Below are positions 28,100 to 36,514 of a DNA stretch of 64,000 nt, piece by piece (the stretch's first letter is position 1; each line of letters opens with the position of its first letter). The position numbers and the translations under genes are program-made. Origin of the DNA: Thiorhodovibrio litoralis (GTDB lineage Bacteria > Pseudomonadota > Gammaproteobacteria > Chromatiales > Chromatiaceae); assembly GCF_033954455.1 (NCBI RefSeq), contig NZ_CP121473.1, positions 2,590,501 through 2,654,500 on the forward strand, read 5' to 3'. The notes below the pieces were generated by a model, which saw only the letters and a program-made list of their open reading frames with translations, made no database searches and was not told where the DNA came from.

Positions 28100-28657
28100 A
28101 TGCTAAAACAACCGATTAGCCGCATACTGGTGGCGGCCCTGTTGGTGCTGGTCCCGCTGACCAGTGCCTGGGCAACGCATCGCAGTGAAGCCGAGCAGTC
28201 CATTGCGGATGCCAAGCAAATGCACCAGAAAGCGGAAGCCGCTGGTGTGGCGACCGCGACTGCGGCCGAGATGATCGCCGAAGCTGAGGCTCTGCTGGAG
28301 ACCCGCGAGTACACTCAGGCTGTGAGGGTGTCGACCTGGGCCCAGCGTCAGGACAGCTTCGCACTCGAGGTCGCGACAGGCGAGGTGACCCTGGATACCA
28401 ATCTGGAAGCCGTCGCCGAGCGTGAAATTAAGGCAGCGACCGCCGCGGCTGACAAAGCCAATTCCGTGGGTGGCGAGTGGCGCGACACGCGCAAGATGAT
28501 CAAGAAAGCTGAGACCCTGGCCAAGGCGGGTGAGTTTGAGCAAGCCATCAAAGAGGCCATTGCAGCACGTCGGCAAGGCGAACTGGGCTACGAGCAGGCG
28601 ATGCGCGAAAAGGGCGCCGATATGCCCGACTACATGCGCGCAGCCCTCAATGACTGA
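28100..28657 (+). CDS. soxK: SoxK (SoxAX-binding protein) with duplicated domain
   Basis: 185 residues from the ATG at 28100 (GAGGAG upstream). Signal peptide ends near SAWA. Two helical repeats of about 62 residues: the first starts EAEQSIADAKQMHQKAEAAG and the second VAEREIKAATAAADKANSVG; each continues into an AE-x-L segment and an EY/EF-x-QA segment. The second, with WRDT, is closest to known SoxK/SAXB, a small protein that binds SoxAX and stimulates its activity. Known SoxK is, as I recall, about half this size, so a tandem duplication is likely. Confidence 0.82.
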   Translation: MLKQPISRILVAALLVLVPLTSAWATHRSEAEQSIADAKQMHQKAEAAGVATATAAEMIAEAEALLETREYTQAVRVSTWAQRQDSFALEVATGEVTLDTNLEAVAEREIKAATAAADKANSVGGEWRDTRKMIKKAETLAKAGEFEQAIKEAIAARRQGELGYEQAMREKGADMPDYMRAALND

Positions 28658-28707
28658 AGCATCCCGTCTTGCGTCTGGCACCTGCTGATCAAAGGAGATT
28701 TCTCGAC

Positions 28708-29400
28708 ATGAAAACACGTTTTATTGCGCCCCTTACTCGCGCGCACCTCGGTGTCCTGACGGCAGGCCTGCTGCTGCCGCTGGCGCTGATGGCTGCGGAC
28801 AACCGCATCACGCCTGACATTGAGACCGTTCAGGTCATGCACAACGGGGAGATGGTCACCATTAAGCGCGGGCATGACCGGGATGCGACCCTGCCCGAAG
28901 TCTTTCAAAAGACCGATCGCGGCTGTCCGCCGTTTTGCGTGCAGCCAATGGAGGTCGTGCCCGGGGTGGAGACGATCGGGGAGATTGATCTGCTCGGTTA
29001 TCTGCAGCGCATGACCGAGGGCGATGACAACATCATGGTGATCGACTCACGCACCCCCGATTGGGTGATGCGCGGCACCATTCCGGGTTCCATCAATATT
29101 CCGTGGAACAAAATCAATAACGAAGGTTCCGGAATTTTTGAAACACCCACCGAAGCAGACACCTTTGTGCATATCCTGGCCGACCAATTTGGCGCCACTC
29201 AGGACCCAGCCTCCAAGGCTTGGTCCTTTGACGATGCCAAGACCCTGGTCTTCTTCTGCAACGGGATCTGGTGTCCGCAATCTTCCATCAACATCAAGAC
29301 GTTGCACGCCATCGGTTACCCGGTACATAAAATGAAGTGGTACCGCGGTGGCATGCAGGATTGGGTCAGCGTTGGTCTTACCACGGTAGAGCCGGAATAA
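28708..29400 (+). CDS. soxL: SoxL, periplasmic rhodanese
   Basis: 230 residues from the ATG at 28708 (AAAGGAG upstream). Signal peptide (LTAGLLLPLALMAA). Rhodanese domain at about 90-228: VIDSRTPDWVMRGTIPGSINIP and active-site loop with C184 in FFCNGIWCPQS, followed by YPVHKMKWYRGGMQDW. A further Cys pair C73/C77 lies before the domain. Probably removes sulfane sulfur from SoxY. Last gene of soxXAKL. Confidence 0.92.
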   Translation: MKTRFIAPLTRAHLGVLTAGLLLPLALMAADNRITPDIETVQVMHNGEMVTIKRGHDRDATLPEVFQKTDRGCPPFCVQPMEVVPGVETIGEIDLLGYLQRMTEGDDNIMVIDSRTPDWVMRGTIPGSINIPWNKINNEGSGIFETPTEADTFVHILADQFGATQDPASKAWSFDDAKTLVFFCNGIWCPQSSINIKTLHAIGYPVHKMKWYRGGMQDWVSVGLTTVEPE

Positions 29401-29419
29401 CGGGCTCTTCCTCCTTGAT

Positions 29420-29458
29420 GGTGGCGAGCCGTTATCAGGGCTCGCCACCCGCCTTTAA
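29420..29458 (+). terminator. Terminator of the soxXAKL operon
   Basis: Perfect 11-bp stem GGTGGCGAGCC/GGCTCGCCACC with an 8-base loop, then CGCCTTT. It starts 20 bases after the soxL stop. The T-tract is short but the stem is strong. Confidence 0.85.
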
Positions 29459-29497
29459 CACCCAGGCGCGGTTCCTGCCCGTCGCGGGTGCGTATTG

Positions 29498-30772
29498 ATG
29501 TCTCTGTTTCTCTGTCCGGAGTGCGATTTACTGCAAAAGTCCGGCCCGCTTGCCGCGGGCAGCGCTGTGCATTGCTCGCGCTGTGGGTACCTGCTGCATC
29601 GCGCGCGCGCCAATAGCCTCGACCGCAGCCTGGCGCTGACACTGGCCGGGCTGGTGCTGTTCGCCATTGCCAACAGCTTTCCGTTCCTGTCGTTCCAAAT
29701 GCAGGGGCAGACGACCGAGACCACCCTCAGTACCGGAATCTCAAGCCTGTTCGATCAGGGCAAATGGGAAGTCGCCCTAGTCGTGTTGTTCACCAGCATT
29801 CTGGCGCCCGGGCTGCAACTGCTGCTGTTGGCGAGCGTGCTGTTGCCGCTCAAGGGCGGGCGGTTCCCTCCCTGGTTGGCGCAGCTTTTCCGCCTGTTTC
29901 GTCATCTGCTGCCCTGGGGCATGATGGACGTTTTCCTGATCGGCATACTGGTCTCGGTGGTCAAGCTCACGGAGATGGCGTCCATCGTGCCGGGCATCTC
30001 ACTGTTTGCGTTTGTGCTGCTGATTTTCGTGCTGGCCGCGGCCCAATCCTCGCTCGACCCGGATATCGTCTGGAGCCGGGTGGCACTGCGCGCGCCAGTG
30101 CGTCTTCGGCTGCGCCCAGGCGAGACGGCCTTGGGATGCGAATCCTGCGATCTGGTGGTGCCCAAGCCCGCGCTGCGCGAAGCGGGCCTGAAGGACGCCT
30201 GTCCGCGCTGCGCCAGTGCGCTGCATCGGCGCAAGCCGCGCAGCTTGCAGCGCACCTGGGCGCTGGTGATCGCCGCGCTGCTGTTTTACATTCCAGCCAA
30301 TGTGTTTCCCATCATGACGGTGACATCGCTTGGTAACGCGCAGTCGGATACTATTCTGTCAGGTGTTGTGTTTTTGTTGCATCACGGTATGTGGCCACTG
30401 GCGCTGGTGGTTTTTGTTGCGAGCATTTTCGTGCCGCTGCTCAAGCTGGTGATTCTGGTATTCTTGCTGGTTTCGGTGCAGCTGCGCTTGCGCTGGCGAC
30501 CGGTGGACCGCACCCGGCTCTACCGCCTGACCGAGGCCATCGGGCGCTGGTCCATGGTCGATGTCTATGTGGTGACCATTCTGGTGGCCCTTGTCCACCT
30601 GGGAAATCTGGCGTCCATCCAGGCGGAGACCGGCGCGGTGTTTTTCTGCGCCGTGGTCATCATTACCATGCTCGCGGCCATGGCCTTCGATCCGCGCCTG
30701 ATCTGGGACGCACTTGGGGAGCAGGAAACGCGAGTCGCCCAGAATCCGACCGCCGAGCTCGCGCATCCATGA
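29498..30772 (+). CDS. pqiA: PqiA/LetA-family integral membrane protein
   Basis: 424 residues (ATG at 29498; a TTG three bases earlier is also in frame). Two homologous halves, each with a zinc-ribbon (CPECDLL with CSRCGYLL; CESCDLV with CPRCASAL) followed by four membrane helices (SFPFLSFQ, GMMDVFLIGILVSVVKL; NVFPIMTV, SMVDVYVVTILVALVHL). This is the PqiA/LetA pattern, the inner-membrane part of a lipid-transport system with the MCE protein encoded next. Confidence 0.9.
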   Translation: MSLFLCPECDLLQKSGPLAAGSAVHCSRCGYLLHRARANSLDRSLALTLAGLVLFAIANSFPFLSFQMQGQTTETTLSTGISSLFDQGKWEVALVVLFTSILAPGLQLLLLASVLLPLKGGRFPPWLAQLFRLFRHLLPWGMMDVFLIGILVSVVKLTEMASIVPGISLFAFVLLIFVLAAAQSSLDPDIVWSRVALRAPVRLRLRPGETALGCESCDLVVPKPALREAGLKDACPRCASALHRRKPRSLQRTWALVIAALLFYIPANVFPIMTVTSLGNAQSDTILSGVVFLLHHGMWPLALVVFVASIFVPLLKLVILVFLLVSVQLRLRWRPVDRTRLYRLTEAIGRWSMVDVYVVTILVALVHLGNLASIQAETGAVFFCAVVIITMLAAMAFDPRLIWDALGEQETRVAQNPTAELAHP

Positions 30773-30863
30773 CCCTTTGCCCACGCGGACACCTTGGCTT
30801 CTGGCCCCCTTGGTCGCGCCCCCTTGGCCGCGCTCCTGAAGGGTTATCGAGGACGATCGCACC

Positions 30864-32621
30864 ATGACAGAAACTGCGCGACCGGACTCCGGGGCCCCGC
30901 AAAATTCCCCGCCGTCACCTGATCTTTCTGCGGGTGGGGGGAGCGCCGGTGAGGGTTTGGCCGATGCCCGGGTCGTCAAGCGCGAGCGCTGGTCGCTGGT
31001 GTGGCTGGTTCCGCTGGTGGCGGTCGCCATTGGTGCCTGGCTGGCGTTTCATGCCATCAGCCAGCGCGGCCCGACCATCACGATCGAGTTTACGACCGCC
31101 AGCGGCCTGCAGGCCGGTAAGACTAAGGTCAAGTTCAAGGACGTGGTCATCGGCCAGGTCACGGAAATTGCCGTGTCTGAAGACCTCGAGAAGGTTCTGG
31201 TCACCGCCGAGCTGACCCGTGGCTCATCCCATTACCTCACCGACAAGACCCGCTTCTGGGTCGCCAGGCCGCGGGTGACGCCGAGTCAGATCACCGGTCT
31301 GGAGACGTTGCTCTCGGGCGCCTATGTCGCCATTGATCCGGTCACCGAGGGCAAGCCGACGCGGAATTTTCGTGGGCTCAAGAACCCGCCGGTCATCACC
31401 ACCTCGGAGCCGGGTTCGGAGTTCGCGTTGCGCGCATCCACACTCGGCTCGTTGAATCTGGGCTCTCCGGTCTACTACCGTCACATTCAGGTCGGGCAGG
31501 TGGTGAATTATCGCCTCGACAAGGACGGTGGCGCCGTCACCATCGATGTTTTTGTTGCCAAGCCCCATGATAGCCTGGTGTACGCGACCACCAGATTCTG
31601 GAATGCCAGCGGCTTTGACGTGCGCATGACCGCTGAGGGTGTTTCGATCGACAGCGAGTCAGTGGTTTCCATGCTAATCGGCGGGGTGGCTTTCGATACG
31701 CCGGATACCCTGGATGACAAAGGCGCACCCGCGAAGGACGGGCAGTATTTTCCGCTCTACGCTAACCGCAAGGAGGCGCATGAGCGCGCGTATCTGAACA
31801 GAAAGCGCTTCGTGCTGCTGTTTGACGGCTCAGTGCGGGGGCTGTCGGTCAACGCACCAGTCATGGTGCGCGGCATTCAGGTCGGGCAGGTACTGGATAT
31901 CCAACTCGAGTTCGATCCGAAACGGATCGATTTCCAGATTCCGGTGTTGGTCGAGATCGAGCCGGATCGCGTCGATCGGCTCAAGGTGGAGGATGAAGCC
32001 ATCCTTGCCCACACGCAAGAACCTATCGCGACCGCCTCCGACGCATCCTTGCTGCAGGCGCTGGTGGCCAGCGGCCTGCGCGGGCAGCTCAAGACCGGAA
32101 GCCTGTTGACTGGGCAGCTTTATGTCGAGTTCGACCTGCATTCGGACGCCGCGCCCGCCACCATCGGCGAGCATGACGGCTATCCCACGCTGCCAACCTT
32201 GCCGACACCCATCGAGGCCGTGACCACCAAGGTCGACCGCATTCTGACCGAAGTCGAGGCCATTCCCTTCCGCGCCATTGGCGACGACCTGTCCGCCACT
32301 CTGGCCGGCGCGCGTGCGCTGGTAGACTCAGAAGAAGTCCGAGATGCATTGACGCAGGTCGATCGCTTGCTAGATCATCTCGCGCACTTGAGTGCCATGG
32401 TTGACGCTCAGCTTGCGCCCGAGTTGTTGCGCTTGGTGGTTCAGGCACAAGGCTCGTTTAAGAGTCTCAATAGGCAGCTTTCGCCCGATGCGCCGCTGAG
32501 CGCAGATCTCCTGGGCGCGCTGCGGGCAATTCAGTCGGCATCGCGGTCTGTCGGGGAACTGGCGGACTACCTTGAACGCCATCCCGAGGCACTGCTACGA
32601 GGAAAAGGAGGAGCCAGATGA
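30864..32621 (+). CDS. pqiB: PqiB-type MCE-domain protein
   Basis: 585 residues. One N-terminal helix (WLVPLVAVAIGAWLAFHAI) anchors it in the inner membrane; three MCE domains follow (starting near ITIEFTTASGL, FALRASTLGSL and FVLLFDGSVRGL), each with the GSPVYYRHIQVGQV-like strand pair, then a long helical tail that in PqiB forms a needle across the periplasm. Moves lipids between membranes. The stop overlaps the pqiC start by four bases (ATGA). Confidence 0.93.
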   Translation: MTETARPDSGAPQNSPPSPDLSAGGGSAGEGLADARVVKRERWSLVWLVPLVAVAIGAWLAFHAISQRGPTITIEFTTASGLQAGKTKVKFKDVVIGQVTEIAVSEDLEKVLVTAELTRGSSHYLTDKTRFWVARPRVTPSQITGLETLLSGAYVAIDPVTEGKPTRNFRGLKNPPVITTSEPGSEFALRASTLGSLNLGSPVYYRHIQVGQVVNYRLDKDGGAVTIDVFVAKPHDSLVYATTRFWNASGFDVRMTAEGVSIDSESVVSMLIGGVAFDTPDTLDDKGAPAKDGQYFPLYANRKEAHERAYLNRKRFVLLFDGSVRGLSVNAPVMVRGIQVGQVLDIQLEFDPKRIDFQIPVLVEIEPDRVDRLKVEDEAILAHTQEPIATASDASLLQALVASGLRGQLKTGSLLTGQLYVEFDLHSDAAPATIGEHDGYPTLPTLPTPIEAVTTKVDRILTEVEAIPFRAIGDDLSATLAGARALVDSEEVRDALTQVDRLLDHLAHLSAMVDAQLAPELLRLVVQAQGSFKSLNRQLSPDAPLSADLLGALRAIQSASRSVGELADYLERHPEALLRGKGGAR

Positions 32622-33265
32622 GGCGACCGCGAATCCGATGGATATCCGCTACGGGGGCCTTGCTGGCCGCTGCGGCAGGGTTGCTTGGGGGCTGCGCCAG
32701 CTCGCCGCCATCGTCTTTCTATACCCTGACGGCGATGGCTGAGGGCGCGGGCGGAGAGGTCGACATTCATGGCGGGCGGCTTGCGATTGGCGTGGGGCCG
32801 GTGAGCATCCCGAGTTTCCTCGACCGCCCGCAGGTGGTGCGGCGTCAGGGTGCCAATGAGCTTGCGGTGGATGAGTTTCATCGCTGGGGCGGAAGCCTGA
32901 ATGACGATTTTCCGCGCGTCTTCTCGGAGAACCTGGCGCAACTGCTGCAAACCAGTCGCATCGTGCTCTTTCCGAGTGATCTGCGGCTGAAGCTGGATTT
33001 CCGCGTGCTGGCCGAGATCATGGCCTTTGAGGCCGGCCCGTCGAATCAGGCGCTGCTCAAGGTCCGCTGGGCGGTGCTCAATCCTTTCTCTGAGGAAGTC
33101 CTGCTGATGCGTGAAGATGCTTATCGTCACAGCATCGCGCCAGATGCCAGCGTGTCTGAGCAGATCGCGGCACTGAGCCTTACGCTGGCCGCTTTCAGTC
33201 GCGATGTCGCCAGCGAGCTCCAACGCCTGCCGCGTCCGCGTCCGCCCGCGCCAGCAGAGATTTAA
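32618..33265 (+). CDS. pqiC: PqiC-type outer-membrane lipoprotein
   Basis: 215 residues. Lipobox LLGGC, then SFYTLTAM, the typical start of the ABC-type transport auxiliary (DUF330) family, IGVGPVSIPSFLDRPQVVRR, and FSENLAQLLQTSRI. PqiC is the outer-membrane receptor for the PqiB needle. Translation is coupled to pqiB by overlap. Confidence 0.9.
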   Translation: MRRPRIRWISATGALLAAAAGLLGGCASSPPSSFYTLTAMAEGAGGEVDIHGGRLAIGVGPVSIPSFLDRPQVVRRQGANELAVDEFHRWGGSLNDDFPRVFSENLAQLLQTSRIVLFPSDLRLKLDFRVLAEIMAFEAGPSNQALLKVRWAVLNPFSEEVLLMREDAYRHSIAPDASVSEQIAALSLTLAAFSRDVASELQRLPRPRPPAPAEI

Positions 33266-33330
33266 CCTGCGCGGACCGGAACCGCGTAGACAAAACTCCC
33301 GCGCCCGTCACCCGGCTGAAAACCGAAAGC

Positions 33331-34035
33331 TTAAGCGTAATAGCCGTGGCGGTTGAAGCGCTTCAGGTCGGCTTCAAGGTCGCCAGCCAGGGCGTAATCC
33401 AGATCATGGGGATGGATGCCGATGCGGAGCACCCCGGCGGCGCGCGCGCGACGGCGATTGAGCGCGTTCCACAGCCGCAGCGCAAGCACGCGCGTGGCAT
33501 TGTCGGCCTCGTAGCCGAGCATGGGCGTCGCGCGCCAAGCGCGCGTGCGTGCCTCGTAGATGCCGCCGAAGACTTCGTAGCGCTCGAACGGGCCCTCGGC
33601 AGAAAGCCGCGCGCGCGAGATGGCGCCCATGGCCCAAGCGGGCGGCACATAGAGCGACGGCGGCGCGAAGCCCTGCTGGATGAACCACTCGCGGCTGCGC
33701 CTGAGCAGCGCGAGAATGCCCTCGGCATCCAGCGCCAAATGCTCGGCGACCTGGCGTGACAGGAAAAGGGCGTGCAGGCGGTGATAAAGCCCGCCGATGT
33801 GCTCGGCCCGATGGTGCCAGCCATGAGCGGCCAGCTCATGGCCTGGTTGTAGCAGCTGTTGCAGGCGGTCGAGGTCCGCCGCCGACCAGTCGCGACCGGG
33901 CACCACCAACAGCGTGACCTTGGCGACACCCAGCGCCGAGAGCCTGTCCAGCACCCGCTCGACTGCCGGCAATGTCTCCGGCATCACATCATGTACCGAG
34001 ACCAGGGCGTCGGTTTCTGGGCTAAGGCGTCGCAT
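33331..34035 (-). CDS. DUF2334 polysaccharide deacetylase-like protein
   Basis: 234 residues. NodB-like metal residues are visible: VHDVMPE near 14 (His-Asp), AAHGWHHRAEH (His pair) and GIHPHDLDY near the C-terminus. No signal peptide, so a cytosolic substrate. Its start overlaps the end of the glycosyltransferase gene by 14 bases, making it the last gene of a sulfotransferase/glycosyltransferase/deacetylase set. It may deacetylate the sugar added by its neighbour; that is an inference from gene order. Confidence 0.82.
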   Translation of the reverse strand: MRRLSPETDALVSVHDVMPETLPAVERVLDRLSALGVAKVTLLVVPGRDWSAADLDRLQQLLQPGHELAAHGWHHRAEHIGGLYHRLHALFLSRQVAEHLALDAEGILALLRRSREWFIQQGFAPPSLYVPPAWAMGAISRARLSAEGPFERYEVFGGIYEARTRAWRATPMLGYEADNATRVLALRLWNALNRRRARAAGVLRIGIHPHDLDYALAGDLEADLKRFNRHGYYA

Positions 34036-35197
34036 CGATTCCGGTCAGGCGGCCGTCGCGCAGGATATCGAGCCAGTGGCTCAGGTTGCGCGCGTTAATA
34101 TCTCTCGCGGCCGCGCGCGCGATGGCGGCCTTGCTGTGGCGCGCATCCGGTTTCAGGTCGGCGATGCGCCGCAGCGTGTCGGCGAGCACCTCGTCGGTTT
34201 CGATCCTGAACAGGCCGCGATTGAGCTGATCCCAGCTCAGAATGCCGCAGTGGGCGGACACGACCACGAGTCGCGCGCGTGCCATGGCCTCGAGTGCGAT
34301 GGTGCCGAAGGACTCAACAGTCGATGGCAGCACCAGTGCATCGACGCTATCAATCAGCGGCAGAATTTTCTGCCGCGGCACCCAGCCGAGAAGCGTGATA
34401 TTGCCAAGGCGTTGCGTCTGAGTTTCCAGCCAGGGGCGCATAGGGCCCTCGCCGGCCACCAGAAATTCCATCTCTGGCAAGGCTTCGGCCGCGTCAACCA
34501 CGGCCTCAAGGTTCTTCTCCGGTGCCAAGCGGCCAGCGAACAGCACTCGCTTGAGTGTGTCGCCCAAAGGCTTGGGCGGCTGTGTGATAAAGCGTCTGGG
34601 GATGGACGTCCCCATGAGCCCGACCTGCTCGGCGCCGATGTCTCGGGCCGTCTCGACCATCTCATGAGAGTTGGCCAGCACCAGATGACTGTCGCGAAAC
34701 AGTTTGCGGTTGCAGCCGTTCAGATACCATTGCGCGAAGGGCATGCGCGCGGACCAGTCCTGATTCATGGCCGCAAGGCGCTCGAAGTGGGTATGAAAGC
34801 CGACGATGATGCGCGTGCGGTGGCGTTTGGCGAACAGCAGCCCGAGCATGCCATAAGGGCCGGGTGTGGGAATGACGACCGCGTCCGGATTGATGCGCCG
34901 CAGCCGGCGGCGGATCATCAGCGGCGAGGGCAGCATAAATTTCTGCGTTCGATCACCCGGGAGCGGAACCGCAAAGCCGCCGTACCAGCGCCCGTTGCGA
35001 TAGCGTGGCGAGATGATCTGCACCAGCACCCCGGCATCGCGCAGATGCTCGGAAAGGTCGCGGTAGTAGGCACCGACGCCATTGCGCTCCGGGGCGGCGT
35101 CGGACACGATGGCGACCCGCAGGGGAGCGCCGGACCGCGGCTCTTGTTGCGCCAGCGCGGATTGCGTGCGGCGGTTTGGGCTGTCTGGATTCAGCAT
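34022..35197 (-). CDS. GT4-type glycosyltransferase
   Basis: 391 residues, GT-B fold. N-terminal VAIVSDAAPERNGVGAYYRDLSEHL gives the Gly-rich acceptor loop, FHTHFERL is the His region, VLFAGRLAPEKNLEAVV begins the nucleotide-sugar domain, and STVESFGTIALEAMARA holds the E-x7-E motif. Resembles enzymes that put a sugar on diacylglycerol or phosphatidylinositol, such as SqdX and PimB types. Overlaps both neighbours (7 bases with the sulfotransferase gene). Confidence 0.88.
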   Translation of the reverse strand: MLNPDSPNRRTQSALAQQEPRSGAPLRVAIVSDAAPERNGVGAYYRDLSEHLRDAGVLVQIISPRYRNGRWYGGFAVPLPGDRTQKFMLPSPLMIRRRLRRINPDAVVIPTPGPYGMLGLLFAKRHRTRIIVGFHTHFERLAAMNQDWSARMPFAQWYLNGCNRKLFRDSHLVLANSHEMVETARDIGAEQVGLMGTSIPRRFITQPPKPLGDTLKRVLFAGRLAPEKNLEAVVDAAEALPEMEFLVAGEGPMRPWLETQTQRLGNITLLGWVPRQKILPLIDSVDALVLPSTVESFGTIALEAMARARLVVVSAHCGILSWDQLNRGLFRIETDEVLADTLRRIADLKPDARHSKAAIARAAARDINARNLSHWLDILRDGRLTGIDATP

Positions 35198-36492
35198 GGG
35201 ACACCATCCGCTGCTGGGCTGGCAGGTCGGTCTGGTGCCTCGGTGCGAGCCGCTGCGGCGCCGTCGCGGAACCCGCTCTCTGGTGCGGTTGAAGACGCTT
35301 CCGCGCCGCCCGCGCCCGGTGACAGCAAGGCGGCCAGGCGCGGCTCGCCATGCACATCGGCAAAGGCAGTGGCCAGTTCGGCGCCATCCAACCCAAAGTC
35401 TTCCAGGGCATAGCTGTGCCCGCTGCGGTAGCGTCGACTGGCTTCTGCCTCCTGCTGCAGGATGGCGTCGAATTCATCCGACAGCGGCAGCCCGAGCTGA
35501 TGGTAGACAGCCGTCAGCGCGTTGCGCAGATGCTCGCGCAGGGCGTGCATGCCAAGCCAGGCGCAGCGCTCGGGCGGCCTTTGACTGAGTTGGGAGGCCA
35601 GATTCAGATACTGAAAGCGAAGTTGCTCCATGAACCGATCCCGCACCCAGGGACTGCGCGGCGGTGTGCCGAAGAACGCAAGACCCGAGCCGATGGAGCT
35701 CAACTGGGAGGGCAGTGTGCGTTCTGGTTCGCGCAGGCAGATCAGAAACCGGGCATCCGGAAAGTGATCGCGCAGCCCGCCCGCCAGGGGCGCGAAGGCT
35801 GCATTCTTGGACAGTAGACGCTTGTCGGGGCCATGCACGTAGAGGTGCTTCTGCAGGCAGCGGTGGTAAAACGCGAGTATCGCCTGGCGCTCTTTGGCGG
35901 AAATAGAGCGGTCGAACTGCCCGATATTCCACAGATGCTGGCTGAACGGGAAGGGCAGCACCAGGATGAAGCAGGAGAGAATCGGCAGCAGGCTGAAATA
36001 ATCTTCCTCCGGTGCCTGCAGCGTCATCGGATGCACCTCGTCCATGGCAGCAAAGCCGTGCTTCTCGATCCATCCCAGCAAGCGGGCCAGGTGCCCGCCC
36101 CAGCGCCGGTCGAGCCGGGCCAGTCCCAGCCAGAACTTGCGCGCGCTAACCGAGAGCGCGAACAGGCTCTCCCAGGTGCTGAAGGTGGTGAACTGCGCGT
36201 CCCGCGCCAGTACCCGATGCAGATTGGTGGTGCCGCTGCGGGGCACCCCCAGCACCAACAGAGGCTCGCGGATCTCGACCCGGCGATAGCCGCGAAAAAA
36301 GATCTCATCGAGCAGGAAGCCAACCCAGTGGGTGGCAATCACCAGCGCCAAAAAAGGCAGGAACCCGAGCATCACCAGCCGGCGACGCACGCCGGGCCAG
36401 GATGATCCCGCATCGATCGCCGGATGGCGAGCGAAGCTATGGATGGCGAGGCCGGCGAAGCGCTTCGATGTGAGGAAGAAGAGTTCCAGCAT
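35191..36492 (-). CDS. PAPS-dependent sulfotransferase
   Basis: 433 residues. An N-terminal hydrophobic segment (LVMLGFLPFLALVIATHWVGFLL) suggests membrane attachment. The 5'-phosphosulfate loop is LVLGVPRSGTTNLHRVL; the 3'-phosphate region is probably RFLICLREPERTLPSQLSS. Domain pattern of the Sulfotransfer_3 family. The C-terminus is an Ala/Pro/Glu-rich tail. It starts 22 bases after the rne stop on the same strand and overlaps the glycosyltransferase gene. Acceptor likely a glycolipid or glycan, by inference. Confidence 0.85.
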   Translation of the reverse strand: MLELFFLTSKRFAGLAIHSFARHPAIDAGSSWPGVRRRLVMLGFLPFLALVIATHWVGFLLDEIFFRGYRRVEIREPLLVLGVPRSGTTNLHRVLARDAQFTTFSTWESLFALSVSARKFWLGLARLDRRWGGHLARLLGWIEKHGFAAMDEVHPMTLQAPEEDYFSLLPILSCFILVLPFPFSQHLWNIGQFDRSISAKERQAILAFYHRCLQKHLYVHGPDKRLLSKNAAFAPLAGGLRDHFPDARFLICLREPERTLPSQLSSIGSGLAFFGTPPRSPWVRDRFMEQLRFQYLNLASQLSQRPPERCAWLGMHALREHLRNALTAVYHQLGLPLSDEFDAILQQEAEASRRYRSGHSYALEDFGLDGAELATAFADVHGEPRLAALLSPGAGGAEASSTAPESGFRDGAAAARTEAPDRPASPAADGVPC

Positions 36493-36514
36493 CGGATGAG
36501 AAAAACGGCGCGGA

